Assembly (NCBI GenBank): GCA_023664485.1 | Contig: JAMPFK010000029.1 | Location: 1 to 27,582 of the forward strand | Direction: 5' to 3' | Source of the DNA: Bacteroides fragilis | Lineage (GTDB): Bacteria > Bacillota > Clostridia > Lachnospirales > Lachnospiraceae | DNA: 27,582 bases | Part shown: positions 1 to 8,509 of the stretch, one piece after another | Layout of the letters: every line of letters starts with the position of its first letter | Numbering within the stretch: position 1 is the first letter of the stretch | The notes under the pieces: model-generated | Told to the model about the DNA's origin: nothing | Database searches by the model: none | What the model saw: the letters and a program-made list of their open reading frames with translations, nothing else | Made by a program: the position numbers and the translations under genes

Positions 1-100
1 ATACGCCATACTCTGCAATGATGCTTTTATAGGTGCGTCCTTCTTCCGCATGGAGACGGACAATCTTCTTTTTAAATTCGGGTGTGTAATTCTGTGGCAT
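1..100 (-). CDS. IS3-type transposase OrfA, 5' end only (cut by window edge)
   Basis: Reading from the ATG at position 100 leftward gives a peptide beginning MPQNYTPEFKKKIVRLHAEE and continuing to about 33 residues before the window ends. This is the start of a helix-turn-helix transposase subunit of the IS3/IS150 type, which binds the element's ends. An AGAGGT ribosome binding site lies just upstream on the minus strand (about 107-112). The terminal inverted repeat of the element probably lies near 169-176, where the minus strand reads TGTAGTGC; that boundary is inferred. The rest of the element, including any OrfB with the DDE domain, is outside the window, so whether it is intact cannot be told. 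Confidence 0.75.
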   Translation of the reverse strand, partial: MPQNYTPEFKKKIVRLHAEEGRTYKSIIAEYGV

Positions 101-289
101 AATAAGTACCTCTTGCCTAATTGATCTTAGTATATCTTATTAGCCACTCCCGCTACAACTTTATTATAGCACTACAAAGAAGAAGTTTCAGGGGACGATG
201 TGATTTGTAGAAATCGGGCCTTTGACAGTTCCGCAATAAATATTATCTGAAAAAAGTGGTGTAAAAGCGGTGTAAACCGCTAATTTTTA

Positions 290-317
290 TTGAAATATTT
301 TCCGGTTCATGTATAAT
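290..317 (+). promoter_or_regulatory. predicted sigma-A promoter for the ABC-F operon
   Basis: TTGAAA at 290-295 and TATAAT at 312-317 are separated by 16 bp. Transcription would begin near 324, leaving a leader of roughly 200 nt before the ABC-F start codon. This is a match to consensus only. Confidence 0.6.
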
Positions 318-372
318 AAAGATTGTGTGCCGCACAGGGCGCAAATACAGGAAAATATGAGGTTTTAGATTA

Positions 373-517
373 ACAAATAAGCCTGATTGCTTATTTGTCA
401 ATCGGCTATTTGTTTCTGAGCGAAAACAAATAGCCTTGATTGCAGACGAGAGAATCGCAATACTGCAAGCAGTAAGCGAGTTTCTCGTCGCCTCTTCGCG
501 ACAAGTCGCTCAGAAAC
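373..517 (+). promoter_or_regulatory. structured 5' leader of the ABC-F gene, candidate attenuator
   Basis: Several perfect inverted repeats occupy the leader. Hairpin A pairs 373-382 with 389-398 (10 bp). Hairpin B pairs 404-415 with 424-435 (12 bp). Hairpin D pairs 445-451 with 483-489 around inner stems 455-458/476-479 and 461-466/469-474. A further 12-bp repeat pairs 412-423 with 506-517; it uses the right half of B's left arm and all of B's loop, so it competes with B or forms a pseudoknot. Its 3' arm ends directly against the ribosome binding site GGAG at 518-521. GCGAC/GTCGC alternatives at 487-509 add a second switch. There is no T-run, so control of translation is at least as likely as transcription attenuation. 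Between 101 and 289 I see only the IS end and AT-rich sequence. Confidence 0.55.
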
Positions 518-527
518 GGAGATTAAC

Positions 528-2165
528 ATGATAAGTGCAAACAATGTAACTTATAGAGTGGGCAAAAAAGCTCTCTTTGAGGACGTAAATATCAAATTTA
601 CAGAAGGGAACTGCTACGGCCTGATCGGCGCGAACGGCGCCGGCAAATCCACTTTCCTGAAAATCCTGTCCGGCGCGCTGGACACGACGAACGGTGATAT
701 CTCCGTCACGCCGGGGCAGCGTCTTTCCGTTCTGGAACAGGACCATTTTAAATATGACGCTTATCCGGTCATGGATGTCGTTATTATGGGCAACGAACGC
801 CTCTATCAGATCATGAAGGAAAAAGACGCCATCTACGCAAAAGAGGATTTCTCAGACGAGGATGGTATCCGCGCCAGCGAACTGGAGGCGGAATTCGCGG
901 AAATGGACGGCTGGGACGCGGAATCCAATGCCGCCATGCTGTTGAACGGCCTCGGCATTGACACCGGCTTACATTACAGCATGATGAGCGGTTTGGACGG
1001 CAACGAAAAAGTCAAGGTTCTGCTGGCAAAGGCGCTGTTCGGCAACCCGGACATCCTGCTTTTAGACGAGCCGACGAACCATTTGGACCTGGATGCCATC
1101 GCGTGGCTCGAAGAATTTCTGATTAACTTTGAGAATACGGTCATCGTCGTTTCCCATGACCGCTATTTCTTAAATAAAGTATGCACGCACACGGCGGACA
1201 TCGACTATGGCAAGATCCAGTTATACGCCGGCAACTATGATTTCTGGTATGAATCCAGCCAGCTGATCATCAAACAGCGCAAGGAAGCCAATAAGAAAAA
1301 AGAAGAACAGATCAGGGAATTACAGGAATTTATCTCCCGTTTCTCCGCTAACGCTTCCAAATCCAAACAGGCGACATCAAGAAAAAGGGCGCTTGAAAAA
1401 ATCGAGCTGGACGATATCAGGCCTTCCAGCCGGAAGTACCCTTATATCGATTTCAGGCCGGAACGCGAAATCGGCAACGAGGTGCTGACGGTCGAAGGCA
1501 TCAGCAAAACGATCAACGGCGAAAAGGTGCTTGACAATATTTCCTTTATCGTCGGCCATGACGATAAGATCGCTTTCGTCGGCGGAAACGAACTCGCCAA
1601 AACGACACTGTTCCGGATTCTGACCGGGGAAATGGAGCCCGACGAGGGGCACTATAAATGGGGCGTCACGACATCCCAGGCTTATTTTCCGAAAGACAAT
1701 ACGGCGGAATTCGACAACGACTATACGATCAGCGACTGGCTGATGGGCTACTCTCCCGTCAAAGATATCACTTATGTCCGCGGATTCCTGGGCCGTATGC
1801 TCTTTGCCGGGGACGACGGCGTCAAAAAAGTAAAAGTCCTGTCCGGCGGCGAAAAAGTCCGCTGCATGCTCTCCAAGATGATGATCAGCGGCGCGAACTG
1901 CCTGATCTTCGACGAGCCGACGAACCATCTCGATATGGAAGCCATCACCGCCCTCAACGAAGGCATGATCAGATTCAGGGGCGTAGAGCTTTTCTCCTGC
2001 CATGACCATCAGGTCGTACAGACGACCGCCAACCGCATCATCGAGATCCTGCCGGACGGCACGCTCATCGATAAGCTCACGACCTACGACGAATATCTTG
2101 CAGGCGATGAGATGGCGAGAAAACGTACCGTTTATACGAGCACCGCAACGGAAGAGGAAGACTGA
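528..2165 (+). CDS. ABC-F family ATPase (YkpA/YbiT-like)
   Basis: This soluble tandem-ABC protein of 545 residues has no membrane segments; the family works on the ribosome as a translation factor or in antibiotic resistance. NBD1 has Walker A GANGAGKST (34-42), Walker B LLLDEP (177-182) and H-loop His210. The inter-domain linker at about 240-315 is rich in Lys, Arg and Glu, as expected for the ribosome-contacting P-site tRNA interaction motif. NBD2 has signature LSGGE (438-442), Walker B LIFDEP (459-464) and His492. Two motifs are degenerate: the NBD1 signature reads LDGNE (156-160), and the NBD2 Walker A reads GGNELAKTT (352-360), with Ala where Gly is usual. GGAG at 518-521 sets the ATG. 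The stop overlaps the next start (TGATG). The long structured leader fits regulated ABC-F genes. Whether it confers resistance cannot be judged. Confidence 0.9.
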   Translation: MISANNVTYRVGKKALFEDVNIKFTEGNCYGLIGANGAGKSTFLKILSGALDTTNGDISVTPGQRLSVLEQDHFKYDAYPVMDVVIMGNERLYQIMKEKDAIYAKEDFSDEDGIRASELEAEFAEMDGWDAESNAAMLLNGLGIDTGLHYSMMSGLDGNEKVKVLLAKALFGNPDILLLDEPTNHLDLDAIAWLEEFLINFENTVIVVSHDRYFLNKVCTHTADIDYGKIQLYAGNYDFWYESSQLIIKQRKEANKKKEEQIRELQEFISRFSANASKSKQATSRKRALEKIELDDIRPSSRKYPYIDFRPEREIGNEVLTVEGISKTINGEKVLDNISFIVGHDDKIAFVGGNELAKTTLFRILTGEMEPDEGHYKWGVTTSQAYFPKDNTAEFDNDYTISDWLMGYSPVKDITYVRGFLGRMLFAGDDGVKKVKVLSGGEKVRCMLSKMMISGANCLIFDEPTNHLDMEAITALNEGMIRFRGVELFSCHDHQVVQTTANRIIEILPDGTLIDKLTTYDEYLAGDEMARKRTVYTSTATEEED

Positions 2166-3010
2166 TGAACAGAGTTGACCTGCATGTGCATTCCACCAAA
2201 TCGGACGGCACCTTTACGCCCACACAGTTAGTAGACTATGCGCTGGAAAAAGAACTGACCGCTTTTGCCTTAACCGACCATGACACGACGGACGGTCTCG
2301 ACGAAGCGATTTCCTATGCGGCGGGAAAACCCGTCGAGGTCATTCCAGGTATCGAATTTTCTACCGAATATGAGGGAAAAGACATTCATATCGTCGGCCT
2401 TTATCTTCATTATAAAGAGCGCTCTTTTCAGGAAAAAATACAGTCTTTCGTGGATTCCCGCATACGGCGCAATCTCAAAATGTGCCGGAATCTGCAGGAG
2501 GCCGGTATCGATATCACCTATGAAAAGCTCTGCGAAGAGCATCCGGATGCCGTCATCACAAGAGCTCATTATGCAGTCTATTTAAAAGACCATGGATATG
2601 TGACAAGCTATGCCGACGCTTTCGCACAATATGTCGGCGACCATTGTAAATACTTTGTACCGCGTGAGAAAATCACGCCGTCCCAGGCGGTCGGGCTGAT
2701 CCTGCAAAACGGCGGCGTGCCGGTCCTTGCGCATCCGCCCCTTTACCATATGGGAAAAGACCGGCTGGATACGCTCGTCTGTACCTTAAAGCAGGCCGGA
2801 CTCGCAGGCATCGAAACGATCTACAGCACTTATGAGCGGCAGGATGAACGGGATATGTTCCGGCTGGCAAAAAAATACGACCTGCTGCCGAGCGGCGGTT
2901 CGGACTTTCACGGCGCAAATAAGCCGGGCTTAGACCTGGCGGTCGGCTACGGCAAGCTGTTCGTGCCGGAAGAAATACGGGACAATCTGCGAAAAGCCGC
3001 GAGGCCATAA
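2165..3010 (+). CDS. PHP-domain metal-dependent phosphoesterase
   Basis: A 281-residue PHP protein, the usual length for the YciV/RNase AM-like group that removes phosphate from 3',5'-nucleoside bisphosphates or trims 5' ends of RNA. Metal-binding motifs are in order: DLHVHSTKSDG (His7, His9, Asp14), TDHD (37-40), IPGIEFS with Glu64, His75 in KDIHIVG, then AHP, and SDFHG near the C-terminus. It starts at the ATG overlapping the ABC-F stop, so the two are probably translationally coupled. The exact substrate (pAp-type nucleotides, RNA ends or another phosphoester) is inferred only from the family. Confidence 0.88.
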   Translation: MNRVDLHVHSTKSDGTFTPTQLVDYALEKELTAFALTDHDTTDGLDEAISYAAGKPVEVIPGIEFSTEYEGKDIHIVGLYLHYKERSFQEKIQSFVDSRIRRNLKMCRNLQEAGIDITYEKLCEEHPDAVITRAHYAVYLKDHGYVTSYADAFAQYVGDHCKYFVPREKITPSQAVGLILQNGGVPVLAHPPLYHMGKDRLDTLVCTLKQAGLAGIETIYSTYERQDERDMFRLAKKYDLLPSGGSDFHGANKPGLDLAVGYGKLFVPEEIRDNLRKAARP

Positions 3011-3100
3011 TCCGCCGCAGGATCCGCATCAGAGAGAGTTGTACAGGCAGATTTTTGCCTGCGCCCGGATTCGCAGGCGGAGCAGAAATGGGGGATTTTG

Positions 3101-3904
3101 ATGAAAATATTATTCACCGACTTAGACGGAACATTATTAAATAACCAAAGCATGGTATCCGGGAATACAAAAGCCTTTCTGGATGACTTCATCCACGACG
3201 GAAATAAACTGGTCCTCTCCTCCGGGCGGCCCCTTATGAGCATTCTGGAGGTCAAGGAACTGGCCGGATTGGATTATCCGGGCATCCTGATTTCCGCGAG
3301 CAACGGCACGCAGATCTATGACTGCGACAGCAGGATCCCGATTCTGGAAAGAAGGCTCCCGCTCTCTCAGGTCGCTTATTTACAGGCACAGGCAAAAGCT
3401 TTCCGGCTCCATATCCAGACCTATACGGACGATGCTATCGTCACCGCAGCAGAGGACGAGGAAATCCGTTTTTACCGCAGGCGTATCCACCTGCCTTTGC
3501 TCCTTGCGGACGACTATGCCTCCGTCCTGCCAAAAGAGCCTTTGAAAATGCTGGCGATCCATCTGAACGACCACAACAGACTGACCGCTTTCTGCGAACA
3601 CATCGCGGACTGGGCCGCCGACAGGATTCAGTATATCTTTTCCAACGATTTTTATCTGGAACTTTTTCACAAAGACGCAGGAAAGGGAAATGCCGTTCGC
3701 TTTATCTGCGATTACTTTCAGATTCCGCTGGCGGACTCTTATGCCGCGGGCGATGCCGACAACGATATTTCCATGATAAAGGCGGCCGGCTGTGGAATCG
3801 CGATGAAAAACGCCGCGCCCGAAGTCAAGGAAGCCGCCGATGCCATCACCCCAAAAGATAATGACAACGACGGGCTTGCGGAATTTATGCGTTCGGCTCT
3901 CTAG
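3101..3904 (+). CDS. HAD superfamily hydrolase, Cof/type IIB
   Basis: A 267-residue cytosolic phosphatase of the Cof group, which dephosphorylates sugar phosphates or cofactors such as FMN and PLP. Motif I is FTDLDGTLL (Asp7 and Asp9), motif II lies in LVLSSGRP, the motif III Lys is in GKGNAV, and motif IV is GDADND; the large cap between motifs II and III is typical of type IIB. A GGGGA site at 3091-3095 places ATG 3101 at good spacing; the TTG one codon earlier is too close. A 7-bp GC-rich hairpin (3057-3063 with 3072-3078) lies in the 90-bp gap after the PHP gene. The stop overlaps the stop of the convergent small gene (CTAG). Substrate unknown. Confidence 0.88.
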   Translation: MKILFTDLDGTLLNNQSMVSGNTKAFLDDFIHDGNKLVLSSGRPLMSILEVKELAGLDYPGILISASNGTQIYDCDSRIPILERRLPLSQVAYLQAQAKAFRLHIQTYTDDAIVTAAEDEEIRFYRRRIHLPLLLADDYASVLPKEPLKMLAIHLNDHNRLTAFCEHIADWAADRIQYIFSNDFYLELFHKDAGKGNAVRFICDYFQIPLADSYAAGDADNDISMIKAAGCGIAMKNAAPEVKEAADAITPKDNDNDGLAEFMRSAL

Positions 3905-4158
3905 CATTCCACGATCAGGTATCTTCCATCCCCGACCTCGAACACCTCGTCGGCCTCCAGTATTTCATCTTCCCCGGCGCCTTCCATATCCACGCCCTGT
4001 TCATCGAAATACTCCCACACTTCTTTTACGGAATCTACGACGACCGCCATACATTCCTCTAAGAAGTGATCCGCCTCTTCCGGCGTTTCCGCCACATCCT
4101 CCGGAAAAAGCTGACTCTGTTTTTCCAGAAAACATTGCAATACCGCATCATCGAACAT
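3901..4158 (-). CDS. small acidic protein of unknown function
   Basis: An 85-residue, strongly acidic protein with many Asp and Glu, no signal peptide and no membrane segment. It has a clear ribosome binding site (GAGGAGG on the minus strand, about 4166-4172). It starts 15 nt after the maf stop and is the last gene of the polyphosphate/maf operon. Its stop overlaps the stop of the convergent HAD gene by four bases. I do not recognise a family; the ending GDGRYLIVEC and the regular EE/DE spacing give no functional clue. The good start signal and tight packing argue that it is real. Confidence 0.7.
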   Translation of the reverse strand: MFDDAVLQCFLEKQSQLFPEDVAETPEEADHFLEECMAVVVDSVKEVWEYFDEQGVDMEGAGEDEILEADEVFEVGDGRYLIVEC

Positions 4159-4173
4159 CTCAATATCCTCCTC

Positions 4174-4761
4174 TTATAATAAATCCCTCTTCTTCAGTTC
4201 CTGATAGACCCTTCCTACCGGCAGTCCGACGACATTCGCATAATCGCCGCAGATGCCCTGAATATAGGCCGCGAACCGCCCCTGAATCGCATAGGCGCCC
4301 GCTTTATCCATCGGCTCGCCGGAATCGATATAACGCTCTATTTCCTCTTCCGTCATGGGGAACACGGTAACGTCCGTGCACTCATGGAATGTATGGAACA
4401 TCGCCGGCATATCCGCATATTTCCAGGCAAGCGTTACGCCTGTATAGACCTGATGGCTCTTTCCCTGCAATTCCCGTAACATATCAAAGGCTTCTTCTTT
4501 ATCCGCAGGTTTCCCCAGAATTTTATTCCAGCAGGATACCACCGTATCGGCGCCGATGACGACGAAATCCCCTTTCATCGTTTCGGACAGCCGGCCGCAG
4601 ACATCGACCGCCTTCCGGTAAGATAATTCCTCCACGATCTCATCCGGCGCCTTTTTATTGGCGGCCTCCTCTTTCGTACTGGGCATTGTCTTAAAAGAAA
4701 GCCCAATCTGCTTTAACAGTTCTTTTCTTCTCGGCGAAGCCGATGCCAGTATGATCTTCAT
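4174..4761 (-). CDS. maf: Maf family nucleoside triphosphate pyrophosphatase
   Basis: A 195-residue protein, the standard Maf length. It opens with ILASASPRRKELL, the family's nucleotide-binding motif, followed by the EEL-Y-KA segment, GADTVV with the conserved acidic residue, and KSHQVYTGV. Maf enzymes hydrolyse non-canonical or excess NTPs such as dTTP, UTP or methylated bases to the monophosphate and PPi, and have been linked to control of septum formation. The gene starts 8 bp after the ppk stop and precedes the small acidic gene, so it is co-transcribed with the polyphosphate genes. Confidence 0.93.
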   Translation of the reverse strand: MKIILASASPRRKELLKQIGLSFKTMPSTKEEAANKKAPDEIVEELSYRKAVDVCGRLSETMKGDFVVIGADTVVSCWNKILGKPADKEEAFDMLRELQGKSHQVYTGVTLAWKYADMPAMFHTFHECTDVTVFPMTEEEIERYIDSGEPMDKAGAYAIQGRFAAYIQGICGDYANVVGLPVGRVYQELKKRDLL

Positions 4762-4769
4762 AAGCGTTT

Positions 4770-6911
4770 TCAGTCCGCACCCTTTCCGTTATGGCTCGTT
4801 TCCGGGATAAACACCCGTCTGTCGGCCTCTTCTTCCTGTTTTTTCGCATAAGCCTCCGCATCCCCACAGAAAATGAGCTGGGAGTTGAATTTTTCTTTCC
4901 CGCGCCGGTCTACTTTCGCATAGGTATCGTCCGGGAGCAGAATATGCGCCTTTATCGTATCCCGAAGCTGGTACTCCAGAATCTGCATGACCTTCTCCTG
5001 CAGCGCCGGCTTTTCAATCGGAAACATGATTTCCACGCGCCTGTCCAGATTCCGCGGCATCCAGTCCGCGCTGGCACAATAATATTCCGGCCTGCCATTG
5101 TTTTCAAAATAGAAGATTCTGGCATGTTCCAGATAATTCCCGACAATGGAACGGACGCTGATATTTTCGCTGATACCGGGCCGGCCCGCTTTCAGACAGC
5201 AGATTCCGCGGATGATGAGTTCGATTTTTACGCCCGCCGCGCTCGCTTCATAAAGCGCCTCGATAATATCTTTATCGCAGAGCGCATTCATCTTGGCGAT
5301 GATCCTGGCCTGCATGCCCTGCATGGCATGTTCTTTTTCCCGGCCTATCAGATAGAGGAAACGGTCTTTTAACCAAAGAGGCGCTAACGACAGCTTATTC
5401 CAGGAGCGCGGCTCCGAATAGCCGGAAAGCATATTGAATACTGCCGTCGCATCCTCGCCGATCGTTTCCGAACAGGTCAAAAGCCCGATATCCGTATACA
5501 GCCTGGCGGTAGAATCGTTATAGTTCCCCGTCCCAAGATGCACATAACGCCGGATGCCATTTTCCTCCCGCCGCACGACCAGCGTGATCTTGCTGTGGGT
5601 CTTTAAGCCGACCAGTCCGTAAATAACATGACAGCCCGCCTTTTCCAGCCTTCTCGCCCAGACGATATTGTTCTCCTCGTCGAACCGCGCTTTCAGCTCC
5701 ACCAGCACGGAGACCTGTTTTCCGTTATCGGCGGCCTGTTCCAGCGCCGCGATGATCGGCGAGTTGCCGCTTACCCGGTACAGGGTCTGTTTGATGGCGA
5801 GCACGTCCGGATCCCTGGCCGCCTGTCTGATAAAACGGACGACCGGCTCAAAGGTCTGATAAGGATGATACATCAGAATATCGTCTTTCCGGATGCAGGA
5901 AAAAATATCCGCATCCTCCGGAAGTTCCGGCACCGGCCAGTCGCCCTTATAACGGTGCTCCCGAAGATGATCGAAGCCTTCCATGCCATACATTTTCATT
6001 AAAAAAGTGATATCCAGCGGGCCATTTATCGGATAGATGTCCTCTCCTCCGATATGAAGCTCATCCCGAATGATCTTGAGCAGCCGTCCGTCCATGCCTT
6101 CCTCGACTTCCAGCCGGATTGCCTGCCCCCATTGCCTTTTTTTCAGCTGTTTCTCGATTTCGATCAGCAGGTCGCCCGCCTCTTCTTCCTCGATCAGTAA
6201 ATCCGCGTTCCGCATGATGCGGAACGGATAAGCGCAGACGATATCATAATTTAAGAACAGCTTATGGATATTCCTCTCGATGACCTCTTCGAGAAGGATG
6301 ACCGCCTTTTCTTCCTTTGCCGGTACGGAAATAATTCTGGACAGCACGCTCGGCACCTGCACGGTCGCGAATTCCAGCTCTCCTTCCCCGCTCTTTTTCC
6401 TTACCAGCGCGCCGATATTCAGCGACTTGTTCCGGATCAGCGGAAAAGGCCTAGAAGAGTCCACCGCCATCGGCGTCAGAACCGGATAGACATTGTCCTC
6501 AAAATAAGAATCCACATAATCCGCTTCTTCCTCCGTCAGTTCCTCGTGATGCCCGATCAGCCGGAGTCCGTTTTCCAGAAGCTGCGGCAGCAGCGAGTGG
6601 TTATATACAGCGTACTGCCGCTTCACCAGCTCATGCGTCTCCCGATTCACGCTTGATAGCTGCTCCTTAGGCGTCATGCCCGCGATATCCTTTTTGTTAT
6701 ATCCGGCGTTGACCATATCTTTCAGCGATGCTGCCCGGACCATAAAAAATTCGTCCAGATTCGATGCTGAAATGCTCAAAAATTTCAGCCGTTCAAATAA
6801 CGGTAATTTTTTATCCTCCGCCTCGCTCAAGACCCTTTTATCAAAAAGAAGCCAGCTCAGTTCCCTGTTCGTGTAATGCTCCGCCTTTGAAAATTCTGAT
6901 TTTTCCGCCAT
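4770..6911 (-). CDS. ppk1: polyphosphate kinase 1
   Basis: A 713-residue enzyme, normal for PPK1, which reversibly polymerises the gamma phosphate of ATP into polyphosphate. The N-terminal domain has NRELSWLLFDKRV (15-27) and the NLDEFFMVR motif (51-59). The catalytic core has KQTLYRVSGNSPI (374-386), KTHSK with His439 (the phosphorylated-histidine position) and HLGTGNYNDSTARLYTD with His458. The C-terminal region ends in basic segments. It follows the Ppx gene by 24 bp and precedes maf by 8 bp, so synthesis and breakdown of polyphosphate are encoded side by side. Confidence 0.96.
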   Translation of the reverse strand: MAEKSEFSKAEHYTNRELSWLLFDKRVLSEAEDKKLPLFERLKFLSISASNLDEFFMVRAASLKDMVNAGYNKKDIAGMTPKEQLSSVNRETHELVKRQYAVYNHSLLPQLLENGLRLIGHHEELTEEEADYVDSYFEDNVYPVLTPMAVDSSRPFPLIRNKSLNIGALVRKKSGEGELEFATVQVPSVLSRIISVPAKEEKAVILLEEVIERNIHKLFLNYDIVCAYPFRIMRNADLLIEEEEAGDLLIEIEKQLKKRQWGQAIRLEVEEGMDGRLLKIIRDELHIGGEDIYPINGPLDITFLMKMYGMEGFDHLREHRYKGDWPVPELPEDADIFSCIRKDDILMYHPYQTFEPVVRFIRQAARDPDVLAIKQTLYRVSGNSPIIAALEQAADNGKQVSVLVELKARFDEENNIVWARRLEKAGCHVIYGLVGLKTHSKITLVVRREENGIRRYVHLGTGNYNDSTARLYTDIGLLTCSETIGEDATAVFNMLSGYSEPRSWNKLSLAPLWLKDRFLYLIGREKEHAMQGMQARIIAKMNALCDKDIIEALYEASAAGVKIELIIRGICCLKAGRPGISENISVRSIVGNYLEHARIFYFENNGRPEYYCASADWMPRNLDRRVEIMFPIEKPALQEKVMQILEYQLRDTIKAHILLPDDTYAKVDRRGKEKFNSQLIFCGDAEAYAKKQEEEADRRVFIPETSHNGKGAD

Positions 6912-6935
6912 ACCCCTTTCTCCTGTCCTTTCCCC

Positions 6936-8477
6936 TTAAATGAAATTTCCGCCTTTCTGCCGGATGACCGGCCGGACGCTGTATACCTCTTCAAAAAACT
7001 CCGCCCGCCGATAGAACATCCCTTTTTCCAGCGTAATGTCTACCGGCGTATCGATCGTAATAACCAGCTCTTCATCTTTCAACACTGTTTTCACATCTTT
7101 GAATTTCTGTTTATGGCTCCGGTCGAGGCCGTTCGCAATCTTCAAAATCGCCGTCAGTTTCGCGATTTTCAGATAGGCCTCCCTGTCCAGATCGACATTA
7201 TGCCCTATCATCTCATAATAATCAAAATCCATATGGTTATACTTGACCGTATTTGCCACAATTTCCCGCTCGATATGGGAAAGCCCGATCATTTCGGTTG
7301 ACATAATAATATTATAGGAACATTCGCCGAGATTCGTCAGGCTGATATATTTTCCGCAATCGTGCAGAATAGTCGCAAGCTGCAATAACAGCCGTTCTCT
7401 TTTGCCGAGCCCGTGCACCTTGCGCATGCTGTCAAAAATCGTCAGCGCGATTTTTTCAAGCGTTTCGCTCCTGCGTCTGCTGCCCATATAACGCTTGCTG
7501 ATATTCTGCGCGCAGGCGATGATATCCTGCTCAAAATTATGGTTCGCCTTAATAATTTTATTTTTTTCCCCATATTCGTAGGCGATACCGTCGCACAGCG
7601 CCACGCCCGGCACCCAGATCATTTTGGCGTTCATCACCTTCGTGACGCGGTTCAGGAGCACGCTGGAAATATAGAGAAGCGGAATGTTCTCCTCCGGCAT
7701 ATCCAATAATTTCGCAGCCTCGGTAACGGATTTTTCCCGCACCTTTTTCATAAAAGTATCCATCGCGGAGGCTTCGATGCAGTCGTCCGCAAGATGCGCC
7801 ATTTTACGCTTCATGACCGCCGAAATATAATCGTCCACGACGATAATATTCTCAATCGCCCGATCTTTCAGATACAGCTTTTTGAAAACGGCGAGCTGGG
7901 AACTGATGAACTCGTCGATGATATTTTCATACTGGCTCGGTTTCAGATTCATATGGCTCATATTATCCTGCAACCGCAGGATACCGAGCCGCATATTCTG
8001 CGTCGTCACAAGAGAATCCTTTACAAAAAGCGAAATCTGGATGCTGCCGCCGCCGATATCCAGAATGGCCGTCTCTTTTTCGATGATCTTGTTAAAGACT
8101 TTTCCTTTGGAAGCGACAGATTTATAATCCAGAAAACGCTGCTCGGAATTGCTCAGCACTTCTATTTTAATGCCCGTCCGCTGTTCGATCTGGTCCAGTA
8201 TAATGATTTTATTTTCCATCTCACGGACGGCGCTCGTTCCATACGCCTTGTAATCGTCCACGCGGTACCCCGCCATAATGTCCTTATATTCCCGCAGCAC
8301 CCGGCACAGCTCATTGACCCTGCCGCAGCTTATCTTTCCGGTCGCATAAGTATCCGTTCCCAAATCGATTCGATGCCTGATACAATCTATCTCCCGCAGA
8401 CCATTCTGTTTGGAGACTTCAAATATTTTCATCGACAATTCATAGGAACCCACATCGATTGCCGCAAAAGTTTTCAT
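6936..8477 (-). CDS. ppx: Ppx/GppA-family exopolyphosphatase with C-terminal HD domain
   Basis: A 513-residue protein that should release phosphate from polyphosphate ends, or act on pppGpp as GppA does. The N-terminal actin-like ATPase fold has DVGSYELSMK (9-18, where Asn is commoner than Tyr-Glu), GTSAVREMEN, the LSNSEQ catalytic-Glu region and ILDIGGGS, the second phosphate-binding loop. The C-terminal third is an HD-type domain with LHDCGKYI, as in longer bacterial Ppx proteins. I chose the ATG at 8477 because GGAGG sits 6-7 bases upstream; an upstream in-frame ATG would run through the hairpin at 8510-8545. The ppk1 neighbour supports a polyphosphate role over a GppA role. Confidence 0.88.
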   Translation of the reverse strand: MKTFAAIDVGSYELSMKIFEVSKQNGLREIDCIRHRIDLGTDTYATGKISCGRVNELCRVLREYKDIMAGYRVDDYKAYGTSAVREMENKIIILDQIEQRTGIKIEVLSNSEQRFLDYKSVASKGKVFNKIIEKETAILDIGGGSIQISLFVKDSLVTTQNMRLGILRLQDNMSHMNLKPSQYENIIDEFISSQLAVFKKLYLKDRAIENIIVVDDYISAVMKRKMAHLADDCIEASAMDTFMKKVREKSVTEAAKLLDMPEENIPLLYISSVLLNRVTKVMNAKMIWVPGVALCDGIAYEYGEKNKIIKANHNFEQDIIACAQNISKRYMGSRRRSETLEKIALTIFDSMRKVHGLGKRERLLLQLATILHDCGKYISLTNLGECSYNIIMSTEMIGLSHIEREIVANTVKYNHMDFDYYEMIGHNVDLDREAYLKIAKLTAILKIANGLDRSHKQKFKDVKTVLKDEELVITIDTPVDITLEKGMFYRRAEFFEEVYSVRPVIRQKGGNFI

Positions 8478-8509
8478 AGTAATCCTCCATATCAGAGCCT
8501 CAGATTGCC

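Noticed and set aside
3098..3100. TTG as start of the HAD hydrolase
   Set aside because: It is only two bases from the GGGGA site; ATG 3101 has better spacing.
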